NCBI GenBank assembly: GCA_045541475.1 | Contig: JAZQJI010000040.1 | Location: forward strand, 92,434-156,433 | Reading direction: 5' to 3' | Origin: RGIG3077 sp045541475 | GTDB taxonomy: Bacteria; Bacillota; Clostridia; Oscillospirales; Ruminococcaceae | DNA length: 64,000 bases | Shown: one piece after another, positions 51,219-58,886 of the stretch | How positions within the stretch are numbered: position 1 is the first letter of the stretch | Layout of the letters: each line of letters opens with the position of its first letter | The notes under the pieces: generated by a model | What the model was told of the DNA's origin: nothing | What the model saw: only the letters and a program-made list of their open reading frames with translations | The model's database searches: none | Position numbers and translations under genes: made by a program

Positions 51219-52997
51219 TTATTCTTCGTCGGCTTTGGTGATTTCAATACCAAGAATATCAAGGCTTTCCTTATCAACAGCAGCAGGACAAGCACTCATC
51301 AATTCGCTTGCGTTTTGTACCTTGGGGAATGCAGTAACATCACGCAGATTATCAGCGCCGCACATAAGCATTGCAAGTCTGTCAAGACCAATGCCTAAGC
51401 CACCATGAGGGGGTGCACCGTACTTGTAAGCTTCAACAAGGAAACCGAATTTTGCTTCGATTTCTTCATCGGTAAGACCGAGTGAACGGAACATTCTCTG
51501 CTGCAATTCATAATCAGTAATACGAATTGAACCGCTGGAAAGCTCAATTCCGTTAAGAACAAGGTCGTAAGCCTTTGCAAATACCTTTTCCGGTGCATTG
51601 TCAAGATATTCAATACACTCATCATTGGGCATTGTAAAGGGATGATGCATAGCAACCCAAGTTTGTGAATCTTCGTCAAATTCGAAGAAGGGGAAATCAG
51701 TAATCCAAAGGAAATTAAACTTATCGGGGATAATATCAAGACGCTTTGCAACCTGGCAGCGCAATGCGCCGAGTACGGAAAGAACAATCTTGTTCTTGTC
51801 GGCAACAAACAGTGCAACGTCGCCCTTTTCACAGCCGATTTTTTCAAGCAGAGCGTTAAGTGCGTCAGCTTCAAAGAATTTTGCGAATGAGCAGTTGGGA
51901 GCTTCGTCAGCCCATCTTACATAAGCCAAGCCTTTTGCGCCAATGCCCTTTGCAGCTTCAGTAAGCTTGTCAATTTCTTTTCTTGTGTATACAGATGCCG
52001 CATTTTTTGCAACAATGCATCTTACGCTTCCGCCATTTTCAATTGCAGATGTAAACACACCGAAACCACAATCCTTAACGTCCTCGGAAATATCAGTAAT
52101 TTCCATACCAAAGCGTGTGTCTGGCTTGTCCGAACCAAATCTGTTCATTGCTTCGGTAAAGGTTAAGCGAGGCAGGGGAGTGGGAATATCGATATCAAGA
52201 ACCTTTTTGAAAGCGTGTGCGATAAAGCCTTCAGCTGTCTGCAAAATATCATCAACATCAACAAATGACATTTCAAGGTCAATCTGTGTAAATTCAGGCT
52301 GACGGTCAGCTCTCAAATCCTCATCTCTAAAGCATCTTGCAAGCTGAAAATATCTGTCAAGACCGGAAATCATGCAAAGCTGCTTGTAAATCTGGGGGGA
52401 TTGGGGAAGTGCGTAGAATTTACCGTTGTGTACTCTTGAAGGTACAAGATAATCTCTTGCGCCCTCAGGTGTGGACTTGATAAGCATTGGCGTTTCAATT
52501 TCAATAAAATCGTTATCGAAAAAGTATTCTCTTGCAGATTGCGCCAATTTGTGACGTGTAATAAGATTTTGCTGCAACGTGCTGCGGCGCAAGTCGAGAT
52601 AGCGGTATTTAAGTCTTAACTCTTCGTTAACTTTTGTGTCGTTAACAATTTCAAAGGGCGGTGTTTGCGATTTTGCGAGAATACGCAAATCATCAACAAG
52701 AATTTCAAAATCACCCGTAACCATTTCAGGATTGGGAGCTTCACGTTTTACAACCTCGCCCTTGGCAAGCAAAACGTATTCGCTGCGGCAGGTTTGAGCC
52801 TTTTCGAGAATTGCAGGGTCTGTTCTGTCATCAAAAGTCAACTGAACAACACCGCTTCTGTCACGCAAATCGATAAAAACAAGTTTTCCCTTATCTCTGA
52901 TTTTCTGAACAAAACCGCCTACAACAACGGTTTGTCCTTCCTTTAAAACCTGTGCACAATAGTGAGTTCTTTTCAAGCCCTTCATATTGTCAGCCAT
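51219..52997 (-). CDS. aspS: Aspartyl-tRNA synthetase (bacterial type)
   Basis: A 592-residue class II synthetase. The anticodon-binding OB fold (1-110) opens with THYCAQVLKEGQTVVVGGFV. Motif 2 reads FRDEDLRADRQPEFTQIDLE near residue 218, the bacterial GAD insertion spans about 290-410, and motif 3 is GLGIGLDRLAMLM near 530. It charges tRNA-Asp; whether it also charges tRNA-Asn depends on a gatCAB operon not seen here. AAGGAG lies nine bases upstream of the ATG. It follows hisS by 36 bases in a leftward unit. Confidence 0.95.
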   Translation of the reverse strand: MADNMKGLKRTHYCAQVLKEGQTVVVGGFVQKIRDKGKLVFIDLRDRSGVVQLTFDDRTDPAILEKAQTCRSEYVLLAKGEVVKREAPNPEMVTGDFEILVDDLRILAKSQTPPFEIVNDTKVNEELRLKYRYLDLRRSTLQQNLITRHKLAQSAREYFFDNDFIEIETPMLIKSTPEGARDYLVPSRVHNGKFYALPQSPQIYKQLCMISGLDRYFQLARCFRDEDLRADRQPEFTQIDLEMSFVDVDDILQTAEGFIAHAFKKVLDIDIPTPLPRLTFTEAMNRFGSDKPDTRFGMEITDISEDVKDCGFGVFTSAIENGGSVRCIVAKNAASVYTRKEIDKLTEAAKGIGAKGLAYVRWADEAPNCSFAKFFEADALNALLEKIGCEKGDVALFVADKNKIVLSVLGALRCQVAKRLDIIPDKFNFLWITDFPFFEFDEDSQTWVAMHHPFTMPNDECIEYLDNAPEKVFAKAYDLVLNGIELSSGSIRITDYELQQRMFRSLGLTDEEIEAKFGFLVEAYKYGAPPHGGLGIGLDRLAMLMCGADNLRDVTAFPKVQNASELMSACPAAVDKESLDILGIEITKADEE

Positions 52998-53033
52998 AAA
53001 TTTATTCTCCTTAAAACCAGTTTATTCTGTATA

Positions 53034-54332
53034 TTATTCGCCAAGCGAGCCAAAAGCTTCGGCATAGTAGATATTCACAAATGTATCAACAAAGCCGTCG
53101 ATATCAAGAGTAATATCAAACTGTTCGCCGCTTGACATATTTTTCAGTTTAGCGCAATTGTTTTCTATTTCATTATCGCCCAGAACAAGTGCATATTTAG
53201 CGTTGATTTTATTAGCATATTTCATCTGCGCCTTCAAGCCTCTGTTCATAAGGTCAAAGTTAACTTCAAGACCGTTGTTGCGCATAGCGTAAGCGAGTTT
53301 TGAAGCTGCACGGTAAGCGTTTTCGCCCATAGGGCATATATACAAATCGCTCACTTTTTCTTCGATAAACTCACAGCCTTGATTTTCCATCGTCATGATA
53401 AGACGTTCAAGTCCCATGCCAAAACCAAGCGATGGCGTGGATTTTCCGCCAAGCTCTTCAATAAGACCATCGTATCTTCCGCCGCCGCAAATTGTGCCCT
53501 GTGCACCGATATCAGTTGTAACAAATTCAAAAACAGTTCTTGTGTAATAATCAAGTCCACGTACAATTTTCGGATTTACTTTATATTCAATTCCCATATC
53601 CTCAAGTATCGATTTTAGTGAATTGAAATGCTCAGCGCACTCATCGCATAAAAAGTCGATAATAACGGGAGCATCTTTTGCAATTTCAGAGCATATCTCG
53701 CTTTTGCAATCAAGCAGACGCATGGGATTTTTGTCAAGTCTTGTAAGGCAGGTTTCGCAAAGCTCTTCTTTTCTTGAACCGAAAAACTCCTTTAATGCTG
53801 CGTGATAATTCGCACGGCATTTTGGGCAGCCGATTGAATTTATGTTAAGTTCAATATTTTTAAGTCCAAGCTGGTCGATTATAGATTTACCAAGGCTTAT
53901 AACTTCTGCATCGGCGTAAGGCGAAGCAGAGCCTGCCATTTCAATTCCAAACTGATGGAATTCACGCAAACGGCCTGCCTGCGGTCTTTCGTGTCTGAAG
54001 CACGAAAGTATGTAGTAAACCTTTAAAGGCAAAGCATCGTTTAAAAGACCGTTTTGCAAAAACGAACGCATTACGCCTGCTGTGCCCTCGGGACGCAGTG
54101 TAAAGGTGCTTTGCTTTGCAGATACTGTGTACATTTCCTTTTGCACAACATCGGTTGTTTCTCCAACAGAGCGCATAAATAAATCGGTGTTTTCAAATGT
54201 CGGTACTCGAATTTCACGGAAGCCGAAAGCCTCGGCATTCTGCGCAACAACCTGTTCAACAGTGTGCCATTTGCGAATTTTATCGGGTGTAATATCTTCC
54301 GTGCCGTAGGGTCGTTGTAAGTTCTGTGCCAT
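53034..54332 (-). CDS. hisS: Histidyl-tRNA synthetase
   Basis: A 432-residue class II synthetase. It opens with RPYGTEDITPDK, has motif 2 as YYILSCFRHERPQAGRLREFHQFGIE near residue 105, the histidine loops RGLDYYTRTVFEF near 257 and GGGRYDGLIEELGG near 285. A C-terminal anticodon domain (about 330-425) follows. It charges tRNA-His. A strong AAGGAG site lies just upstream. Grouping with aspS is common in Firmicutes. Confidence 0.95.
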   Translation of the reverse strand: MAQNLQRPYGTEDITPDKIRKWHTVEQVVAQNAEAFGFREIRVPTFENTDLFMRSVGETTDVVQKEMYTVSAKQSTFTLRPEGTAGVMRSFLQNGLLNDALPLKVYYILSCFRHERPQAGRLREFHQFGIEMAGSASPYADAEVISLGKSIIDQLGLKNIELNINSIGCPKCRANYHAALKEFFGSRKEELCETCLTRLDKNPMRLLDCKSEICSEIAKDAPVIIDFLCDECAEHFNSLKSILEDMGIEYKVNPKIVRGLDYYTRTVFEFVTTDIGAQGTICGGGRYDGLIEELGGKSTPSLGFGMGLERLIMTMENQGCEFIEEKVSDLYICPMGENAYRAASKLAYAMRNNGLEVNFDLMNRGLKAQMKYANKINAKYALVLGDNEIENNCAKLKNMSSGEQFDITLDIDGFVDTFVNIYYAEAFGSLGE

Positions 54333-54353
54333 GTTTTCTCCTTAAAACAAACA

Positions 54354-54375
54354 CGTCCCTGATAAAGTAGGGACG
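54354..54375 (-). terminator. Terminator-like hairpin between mgsA and hisS
   Basis: CGTCCCT pairs with AGGGACG across an 8-nt loop, then TGTTTGTTTT on the minus strand. It may partly separate mgsA from hisS-aspS. Confidence 0.55.
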
Positions 54376-54393
54376 ATGTTTTTATATAATATT

Positions 54394-54816
54394 TTAAAAT
54401 GCCGTACTCTTGTTGTATGTGGGGTTAACAATTTCACGCCAATCAAGGTCGCCTCTTTCAAGAGCGTGAATAAGTGCTTCAGCAGTTGCAATGTTGGTAG
54501 CAACGGGAACATTGTGAACATCGCAAAGTCTGAGCAGATCATTATCGTCGGGCTCGTGAGCCTGAGGAGTAATCGGATCTCTGAAGAAAAGCAGAACGTC
54601 AATTTCGTTGCAGGCAATTCTTGCGCAAATCTGCTGTGCTCCACCGTGTGAGCCGCTTAAATATTTAGTTATATCAAGACCTGTTGCTTCGGCAACCTGC
54701 TTGCCCGTTGTACCGGTAGCGCACAGATTATGGCGCGATAAAATTCCGCAGTAAGCAATGCAAAACTGAACCATCAGTTCTTTTTTGGCGTCATGTGCAA
54801 TCAAAGCAATATTCAT
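54394..54816 (-). CDS. mgsA: Methylglyoxal synthase
   Basis: A 140-residue enzyme that turns dihydroxyacetone phosphate into methylglyoxal and phosphate, a bypass that eases sugar-phosphate stress. IALIAHDAKKELM has the catalytic Asp at the start, CATGTTGKQV near 32 and LSGSHGGAQQICARI near 54 bind phosphate, FFRDPITPQAHEPDD near 78 carries another catalytic Asp, and VPVATNIATAEALI ends the fold. Following a minD-like gene is a common order in Clostridia. The length is typical. Confidence 0.94.
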   Translation of the reverse strand: MNIALIAHDAKKELMVQFCIAYCGILSRHNLCATGTTGKQVAEATGLDITKYLSGSHGGAQQICARIACNEIDVLLFFRDPITPQAHEPDDNDLLRLCDVHNVPVATNIATAEALIHALERGDLDWREIVNPTYNKSTAF

Positions 54817-54876
54817 AAATTTTTCCGTACCTTTCTGACACAGATAAAATCTGTGGTCAATTTCAGAATAGCATTT

Positions 54877-55626
54877 TTACTTGAGTTTAAATGTAAGGTG
54901 AACATCCTGTCCCTGAATTCTTCTTGAAATAGCATCAAAAGCCAGAAGGCTGGAAGCGCCGTAGGGGATAGGAGTACCCTTGCCTGTTGCGGCTATAAGT
55001 TCCATATCTTCGGGGATAACACCGATAAGCTGTACGCCTACATTGTCGATAATTTCGTCAAGGTCTGCAATAACATCGGTTTTAAGCATTCTCTTGCTTA
55101 CCTTGTTAATAAGCAATCTCTGATGCTGATTTCCTCTCTTATAAAATTCGTCAGACATCATTCTGGCATCTCTTACGCAGATAGGATCAGGTGTAGTAAC
55201 AACCAAAATCATGTTAGCCTGTTCAACAATATCAAATACATGGCTGTTGATGCCTGCGCCTGTATCAATGATTATGTAGTCGTAATATTTTTTTACCTGC
55301 TGGCAGATATCAGCAATCTGTTCTGCAGTAACTACCATAAAAGGATTTTCGGGTGCGCAGAGAATGTTAAGGTTTGTAGACATTTTAACGGGCACGATTG
55401 CCTCCTGGATATCCTTGCACCTGCCTTCAAGCACATCTCCCAAATCATATTTAATCTGGTCCTTAACACCAAAAATAATATCCATGCATCTCAAACCAAA
55501 GTCAAGCTCAATAATAAGTGTACGCTTGCCCTGCTTTGAAAGCGAGTATCCCAAACCCGCACAGATTGATGATTTACCAGTACCACCCTTACCTGAGGTG
55601 ATAGCGATTACATTCATTTCAGCCAT
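54877..55626 (-). CDS. MinD/ParA family ATPase, septum-site MinD-like
   Basis: A 249-residue P-loop ATPase. The deviant Walker A is SGKGGTGKSSICAGLG near residue 11, with both lysines. IELDFGLRCMDIIFGV near 40, YDYIIIDTGAGI near 115, LVVTTPDPICVRDA near 140 and LLINKVSKRM near 170 follow. Order before mgsA is that of minD in many Clostridia. However, the protein ends QDVHLTFKLK, without an obvious amphipathic membrane-targeting helix, and no minC or minE is adjacent. It may still place the division site or act as a generic spatial regulator. Confidence 0.75.
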   Translation of the reverse strand: MAEMNVIAITSGKGGTGKSSICAGLGYSLSKQGKRTLIIELDFGLRCMDIIFGVKDQIKYDLGDVLEGRCKDIQEAIVPVKMSTNLNILCAPENPFMVVTAEQIADICQQVKKYYDYIIIDTGAGINSHVFDIVEQANMILVVTTPDPICVRDARMMSDEFYKRGNQHQRLLINKVSKRMLKTDVIADLDEIIDNVGVQLIGVIPEDMELIAATGKGTPIPYGASSLLAFDAISRRIQGQDVHLTFKLK

Positions 55627-55802
55627 AGTTTTCCCTCTTTTGAACGCAAAAGTATATATTGTAAGTAGCGTTACCGCCTTTTCGGCAGCGGCTCGCCGAT
55701 ATTGTTTTTATGCTCTGATTTTTGGGCATAAAGTGCGATAATGACATTATATCATAAAATCATTGTATATAAAAGAATTTATTTGTGAATTTTTAAATTT
55801 CG

Positions 55803-56006
55803 TTAATACTGCTGTGTAAATCTAAGCATGATTTGTGCATTTTGCACACAGTCAGCAATATGCGACAAATAAATAGTGTTTTTTGAAGCACAAATGTTAG
55901 TTGCATACGCCTTTTTAGACTGCAGATTGATTGATGCATAGACTATAAATATCATTAACAGCAAAAATATCAGCTTGAATTTTAATGATTTGAAAAAGTT
56001 ATCCAC
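55803..56006 (-). CDS. Possible small membrane protein
   Basis: A 67-codon frame with a GTG start and AGGGTGG seven bases upstream. One hydrophobic stretch (about residues 9-26, FKLIFLLLMIFIVYASI) follows a basic N-terminus, which suggests a single-pass membrane or secreted small protein with two cysteines in the rest. No family was recognised. It lies between tsaB and the minD-like gene, in the same direction, 72 bases after tsaB. Confidence 0.35.
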   Translation of the reverse strand: MDNFFKSLKFKLIFLLLMIFIVYASINLQSKKAYATNICASKNTIYLSHIADCVQNAQIMLRFTQQY

Positions 56007-56078
56007 AAAAAACCACCCTAAAAAATAATTTCAGTTGTGGTTATTATGTCCGTTAATTATTCAAAATTGCATATATAT

Positions 56079-56765
56079 TCAGCTTTTTGTGTTTAAATCC
56101 TTTTCTGCCTTGGTAACCTCAAAATATGCCGCTTCAAGCTCTTGAGCTGTTTGAGTGTTGTTAACATCTGCTGCAAGGCAAATTCCCATTGCGTTTGAAA
56201 TCCGCAAATGGCTTGGTACAAGATATGCATTTTTATTGTTGATAAGCGCAAATAAATCTTCCGCACAATCGCCCGTAATCGCCAATGTATTTTGTCTTTG
56301 GTTTGCAAATTCTGCAATTTCGTTGATATCCGCAATCTTGTCTTCCATGATTTGCAAAACTTCATTGTTGTTAACGCTGTATGCGGCTGTATAAGCTAAG
56401 TTCCCTCTTGCTTTGATAACGCACAAAACCTCGCAATTTTGAGGATTTGCGGCACAACAAAGACCTTTTAAAACCGATACGCCGACGCACTGTTTATTCG
56501 TTGCAAAGCTAAACGCCTTTACAGCTGAAACGCCTATTCTCAGTCCTGTATAAGAGCCCGGTCCGTTGGCAACGGCGAACAAATCAATATCATCAATGGT
56601 TTTTTCAGCGCATTTAAGTATTTCTTCAACCATCGGCATGATTATCTGCGAATGTGTAAGTCTTGTCAGTACTGATTTTTGTGCCAGAAATACGCCGTTT
56701 TCATATAAAGCAACAGAAGCGTTTCTGCCTGATGTATCAATTCCCAATATCAGCAAATCTTTCAT
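56079..56765 (-). CDS. tsaB: tRNA threonylcarbamoyladenosine biosynthesis protein TsaB
   Basis: A 228-residue ASKHA-fold protein. ILGIDTSGRNASVALYENG is the phosphate-1 loop region at the start, THSQIIMPMVEEIL near 40 corresponds to the TsaD-binding helix, and VANGPGSYTGLRIGVSAVKA near 70 is the family signature. It is the scaffold for TsaD and TsaE in making t6A37 of tRNA. The ATG at 56765 lies inside the end of tsaE (29-base overlap); a TTG at 56780 is a weaker alternative. Confidence 0.92.
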   Translation of the reverse strand: MKDLLILGIDTSGRNASVALYENGVFLAQKSVLTRLTHSQIIMPMVEEILKCAEKTIDDIDLFAVANGPGSYTGLRIGVSAVKAFSFATNKQCVGVSVLKGLCCAANPQNCEVLCVIKARGNLAYTAAYSVNNNEVLQIMEDKIADINEIAEFANQRQNTLAITGDCAEDLFALINNKNAYLVPSHLRISNAMGICLAADVNNTQTAQELEAAYFEVTKAEKDLNTKS

Positions 56766-57174
56766 CTCCGTCAATTTCAATTATTCTTGTATTTTCATCA
56801 ACATATTCAAATTTTATGAAAATAGTATCTTTAGGCAAAAAGTCAAGAATATTTTCAGCCCATTCGATTATAAATACGGAATTAGCCGCGTCATAATCGA
56901 AAAATCCTGTTGATTCAAGCGAATCTCCGCCAATAATTCTATACATATCAAAGTGGTATATATTTATATCGCCTTGATATTCGTTTACTATCGTAAAAGT
57001 GGGTGAGGTTACGTAATCGTCATGATTAAGTCCCATGGCAATGCCCCTTGTTATTGTGGTTTTGCCGCTGCCTAAATCGCCCAAAAAAGCAATGGTATCA
57101 CCCTTTTTTAACAGCTTGCCGATTTTTTTGCCAAACTCAATTGTATCGTATGCGTTTTTGCTTTCAAATCTCAT
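56737..57174 (-). CDS. tsaE: tRNA threonylcarbamoyladenosine biosynthesis ATPase TsaE
   Basis: A 145-residue P-loop ATPase. Walker A is GDLGSGKTTITRGIAMGL near residue 37, SPTFTIVNEY near 65 and YHFDMYRI near 77 are the family blocks, and VFIIEWAENI near 105 contains the conserved Trp-Ala-Glu region. It resets the TsaBD complex during t6A37 synthesis. Its stop overlaps tsaB and it starts five bases after the HAD gene stop, so HAD-tsaE-tsaB is one unit. Confidence 0.94.
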   Translation of the reverse strand: MRFESKNAYDTIEFGKKIGKLLKKGDTIAFLGDLGSGKTTITRGIAMGLNHDDYVTSPTFTIVNEYQGDINIYHFDMYRIIGGDSLESTGFFDYDAANSVFIIEWAENILDFLPKDTIFIKFEYVDENTRIIEIDGDERFADIGN

Positions 57175-57179
57175 ATTTT

Positions 57180-57833
57180 TTATCCTTGCATAATATTTTG
57201 CAGTTCGTTTAAGTTTTTCAAGATATATTTCGGATTATATTTTAAAAATTCATCATAAGTAGTAAGTCCGGTTAAAACTGCGGCAAAATCAACGCCGCTA
57301 TTAGCTGCTGTTTGCGCATCAATTACTGTATCACCTATGTAAAGCACATCACCTTTGCACGCTGAAAGCTGCGAAATTGCGAGGTTTAACCCCTGCGGAG
57401 AGGGCTTGTACTCTGTAACGTGTTCGTTGCCGATAACAACGTCAAACAAATGTGTTAATCCGTATTTTTCAAGTGCCTGGGTTGCTCTGTAAGCGAATTT
57501 TGTTGTTACAATGCCGCATTTTGCACCGCTGTTTTTCAGCGTAGTCAAATTAGGCTCAACGGTATCAAAAATCACTGTGTTTTCTGTCATAATGCTGTCA
57601 GCGCATTTTACGTATTCGTTTCGCAGATTTTCCAGAATGTCCATATCGGTAATGTTGGTGAATTGCGCAAAGCTGTCAGTTAAGGTCATGCCGATTGTTC
57701 GCTTTATGGTATAATCATCAGGTAAAGGAAAGCCGTGATTTGCAAGCACGCTTTTGTAGCACATAACAATACCTTTTGTTGCGTCTGCAAGAGTTAAGTC
57801 AAAATCAAAGATATATGCTTTATAACCCATCAT
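57180..57833 (-). CDS. HAD-IA family hydrolase
   Basis: A 217-residue haloacid dehalogenase hydrolase. IFDFDLTLADAT near residue 8 has the nucleophile Asp (here FDFDLTLAD in place of DxDGT), CGIVTTKFAYRATQAL near 110 is motif II, and LYIGDTVIDAQTAANSGVDFAAVLTG near 170 is motif IV. It resembles phosphoglycolate phosphatases. Two adjacent ATGs are possible; the first (57833) sits four to eight bases after AGGTAGG. Co-transcribed with tsaE-tsaB; no functional link is known. Confidence 0.8.
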   Translation of the reverse strand: MMGYKAYIFDFDLTLADATKGIVMCYKSVLANHGFPLPDDYTIKRTIGMTLTDSFAQFTNITDMDILENLRNEYVKCADSIMTENTVIFDTVEPNLTTLKNSGAKCGIVTTKFAYRATQALEKYGLTHLFDVVIGNEHVTEYKPSPQGLNLAISQLSACKGDVLYIGDTVIDAQTAANSGVDFAAVLTGLTTYDEFLKYNPKYILKNLNELQNIMQG

Positions 57834-57901
57834 GTCGGCCTACCTTTCCTAAAAAATTCATTTTTAACCAACCTATATTATAGCATATACACGATGCCTT
57901 T

Positions 57902-58339
57902 TCAAGAGCCGAAGCGGTTTTTTTTAGGTCTTAGTGCCTTGAAATTTTGCTTTGAATTTACGCCTAAAACTCCGCCGATTGCGCTTAAAACACAGCAAAG
58001 CAAAACTTTGCCCAAAGCATTTGCGTTGGCTGTTATTTTAAGTATTAGCGTACTTGCCAAAAAAATTGCGGCATATACGCAAAACCCACATAAAATACCG
58101 TTTAATATTCCTTTTTCACGCTTGTTTTTTCCGCAAAAAAATCCTGCGGCAAAGCAGCCTGCACACAGTGATAATGATGACATTGCAGATTTTACAACGT
58201 CGTTTCCGTCAACCATGGTAAGTAAAAACGAAAAACCTAATAGACACAACGTTACTACACCTATTCCAAATAATATAGGCAGTGCCGTTTTGAAAAAATG
58301 TGAATCTGCAATTTGTTTAATGATGGAATTTCTGCGCAT
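57902..58339 (-). CDS. TIGR04086-like membrane protein
   Basis: A 145-residue protein with four hydrophobic segments, at about 18-40, 52-70, 80-98 and 108-127. CAGCFAAGFFCGKNKREKGILNGILCGFCVYAAIF near residue 57 is typical of the TIGR04086/YndM-like group found near yajC in Firmicutes. Function is unknown. It follows yajC by 95 bases with a terminator-like hairpin in between. Confidence 0.75.
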   Translation of the reverse strand: MRRNSIIKQIADSHFFKTALPILFGIGVVTLCLLGFSFLLTMVDGNDVVKSAMSSLSLCAGCFAAGFFCGKNKREKGILNGILCGFCVYAAIFLASTLILKITANANALGKVLLCCVLSAIGGVLGVNSKQNFKALRPKKNRFGS

Positions 58340-58365
58340 ATAACCACTGCTTTCTCAAAAAAATA

Positions 58366-58396
58366 GTGCCCGTGCACTTTGCGGTGCTTCGGGCAC
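58366..58396 (-). terminator. Terminator after yajC
   Basis: GTGCCCG pairs with CGGGCAC around a 17-nt loop that can form its own small stem (GCACCGCAAAGTGC); TATTTTTTTG follows on the minus strand. Confidence 0.75.
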
Positions 58397-58434
58397 AGTA
58401 TATTTTATTACAAAAGCTGTGAGGATAGAACAGA

Positions 58435-58863
58435 TTAATCTACCTCGCCTGAGGTTTCGATTTCGTCCTTAGACTCGCTTTTCTTATCCTTTTTGGACTT
58501 TTTAGCTTCAGCTGCAGATTCCATCATATCGTGAACTGTTGCGTTTTCCTGAACAGCCCAGAGCTTGATGCGGATTTTGCTGCGGTCACTGCCTGTTTCA
58601 ATAACAAGTGTATCCTGACCTTTTTTAACAACAAAGCCCACAATGCCGCCAATTGTTGTAATTTCATCGCCGATTTGAATGTTGTCACGCATCTGCTGGG
58701 TTTCTTTTTCCTTTTTCTTCTGAGGTCTGATAAGGATAAAGTAGAAAATTGCGATAAATGCAATTGTCATAATCCAGAAGCCTGTCCAGTTATACTCAGG
58801 TGCTGCTGCGGTTCCTTCAGCTGATGCCATAACCATAAGATTGAGTGCGTTGATAAATTTCAT
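58435..58863 (-). CDS. yajC: Preprotein translocase subunit YajC
   Basis: A 142-residue protein. One membrane helix at about 28-46 (WIMTIAFIAIFYFILIRP) is followed by the cytoplasmic segment KKKEKETQQMRDNIQIGDEITTIGGIVGFVVKK (in part), the YajC signature. The tail after residue 105 is long, highly charged and Lys/Ser/Glu-rich, longer than usual. It assists SecDF with the Sec channel. It is 23 bases after metG. secD and secF are not in the window. Confidence 0.9.
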   Translation of the reverse strand: MKFINALNLMVMASAEGTAAAPEYNWTGFWIMTIAFIAIFYFILIRPQKKKEKETQQMRDNIQIGDEITTIGGIVGFVVKKGQDTLVIETGSDRSKIRIKLWAVQENATVHDMMESAAEAKKSKKDKKSESKDEIETSGEVD

Positions 58864-58886
58864 GTTGATTTTCCTTTCTTGTGTTT

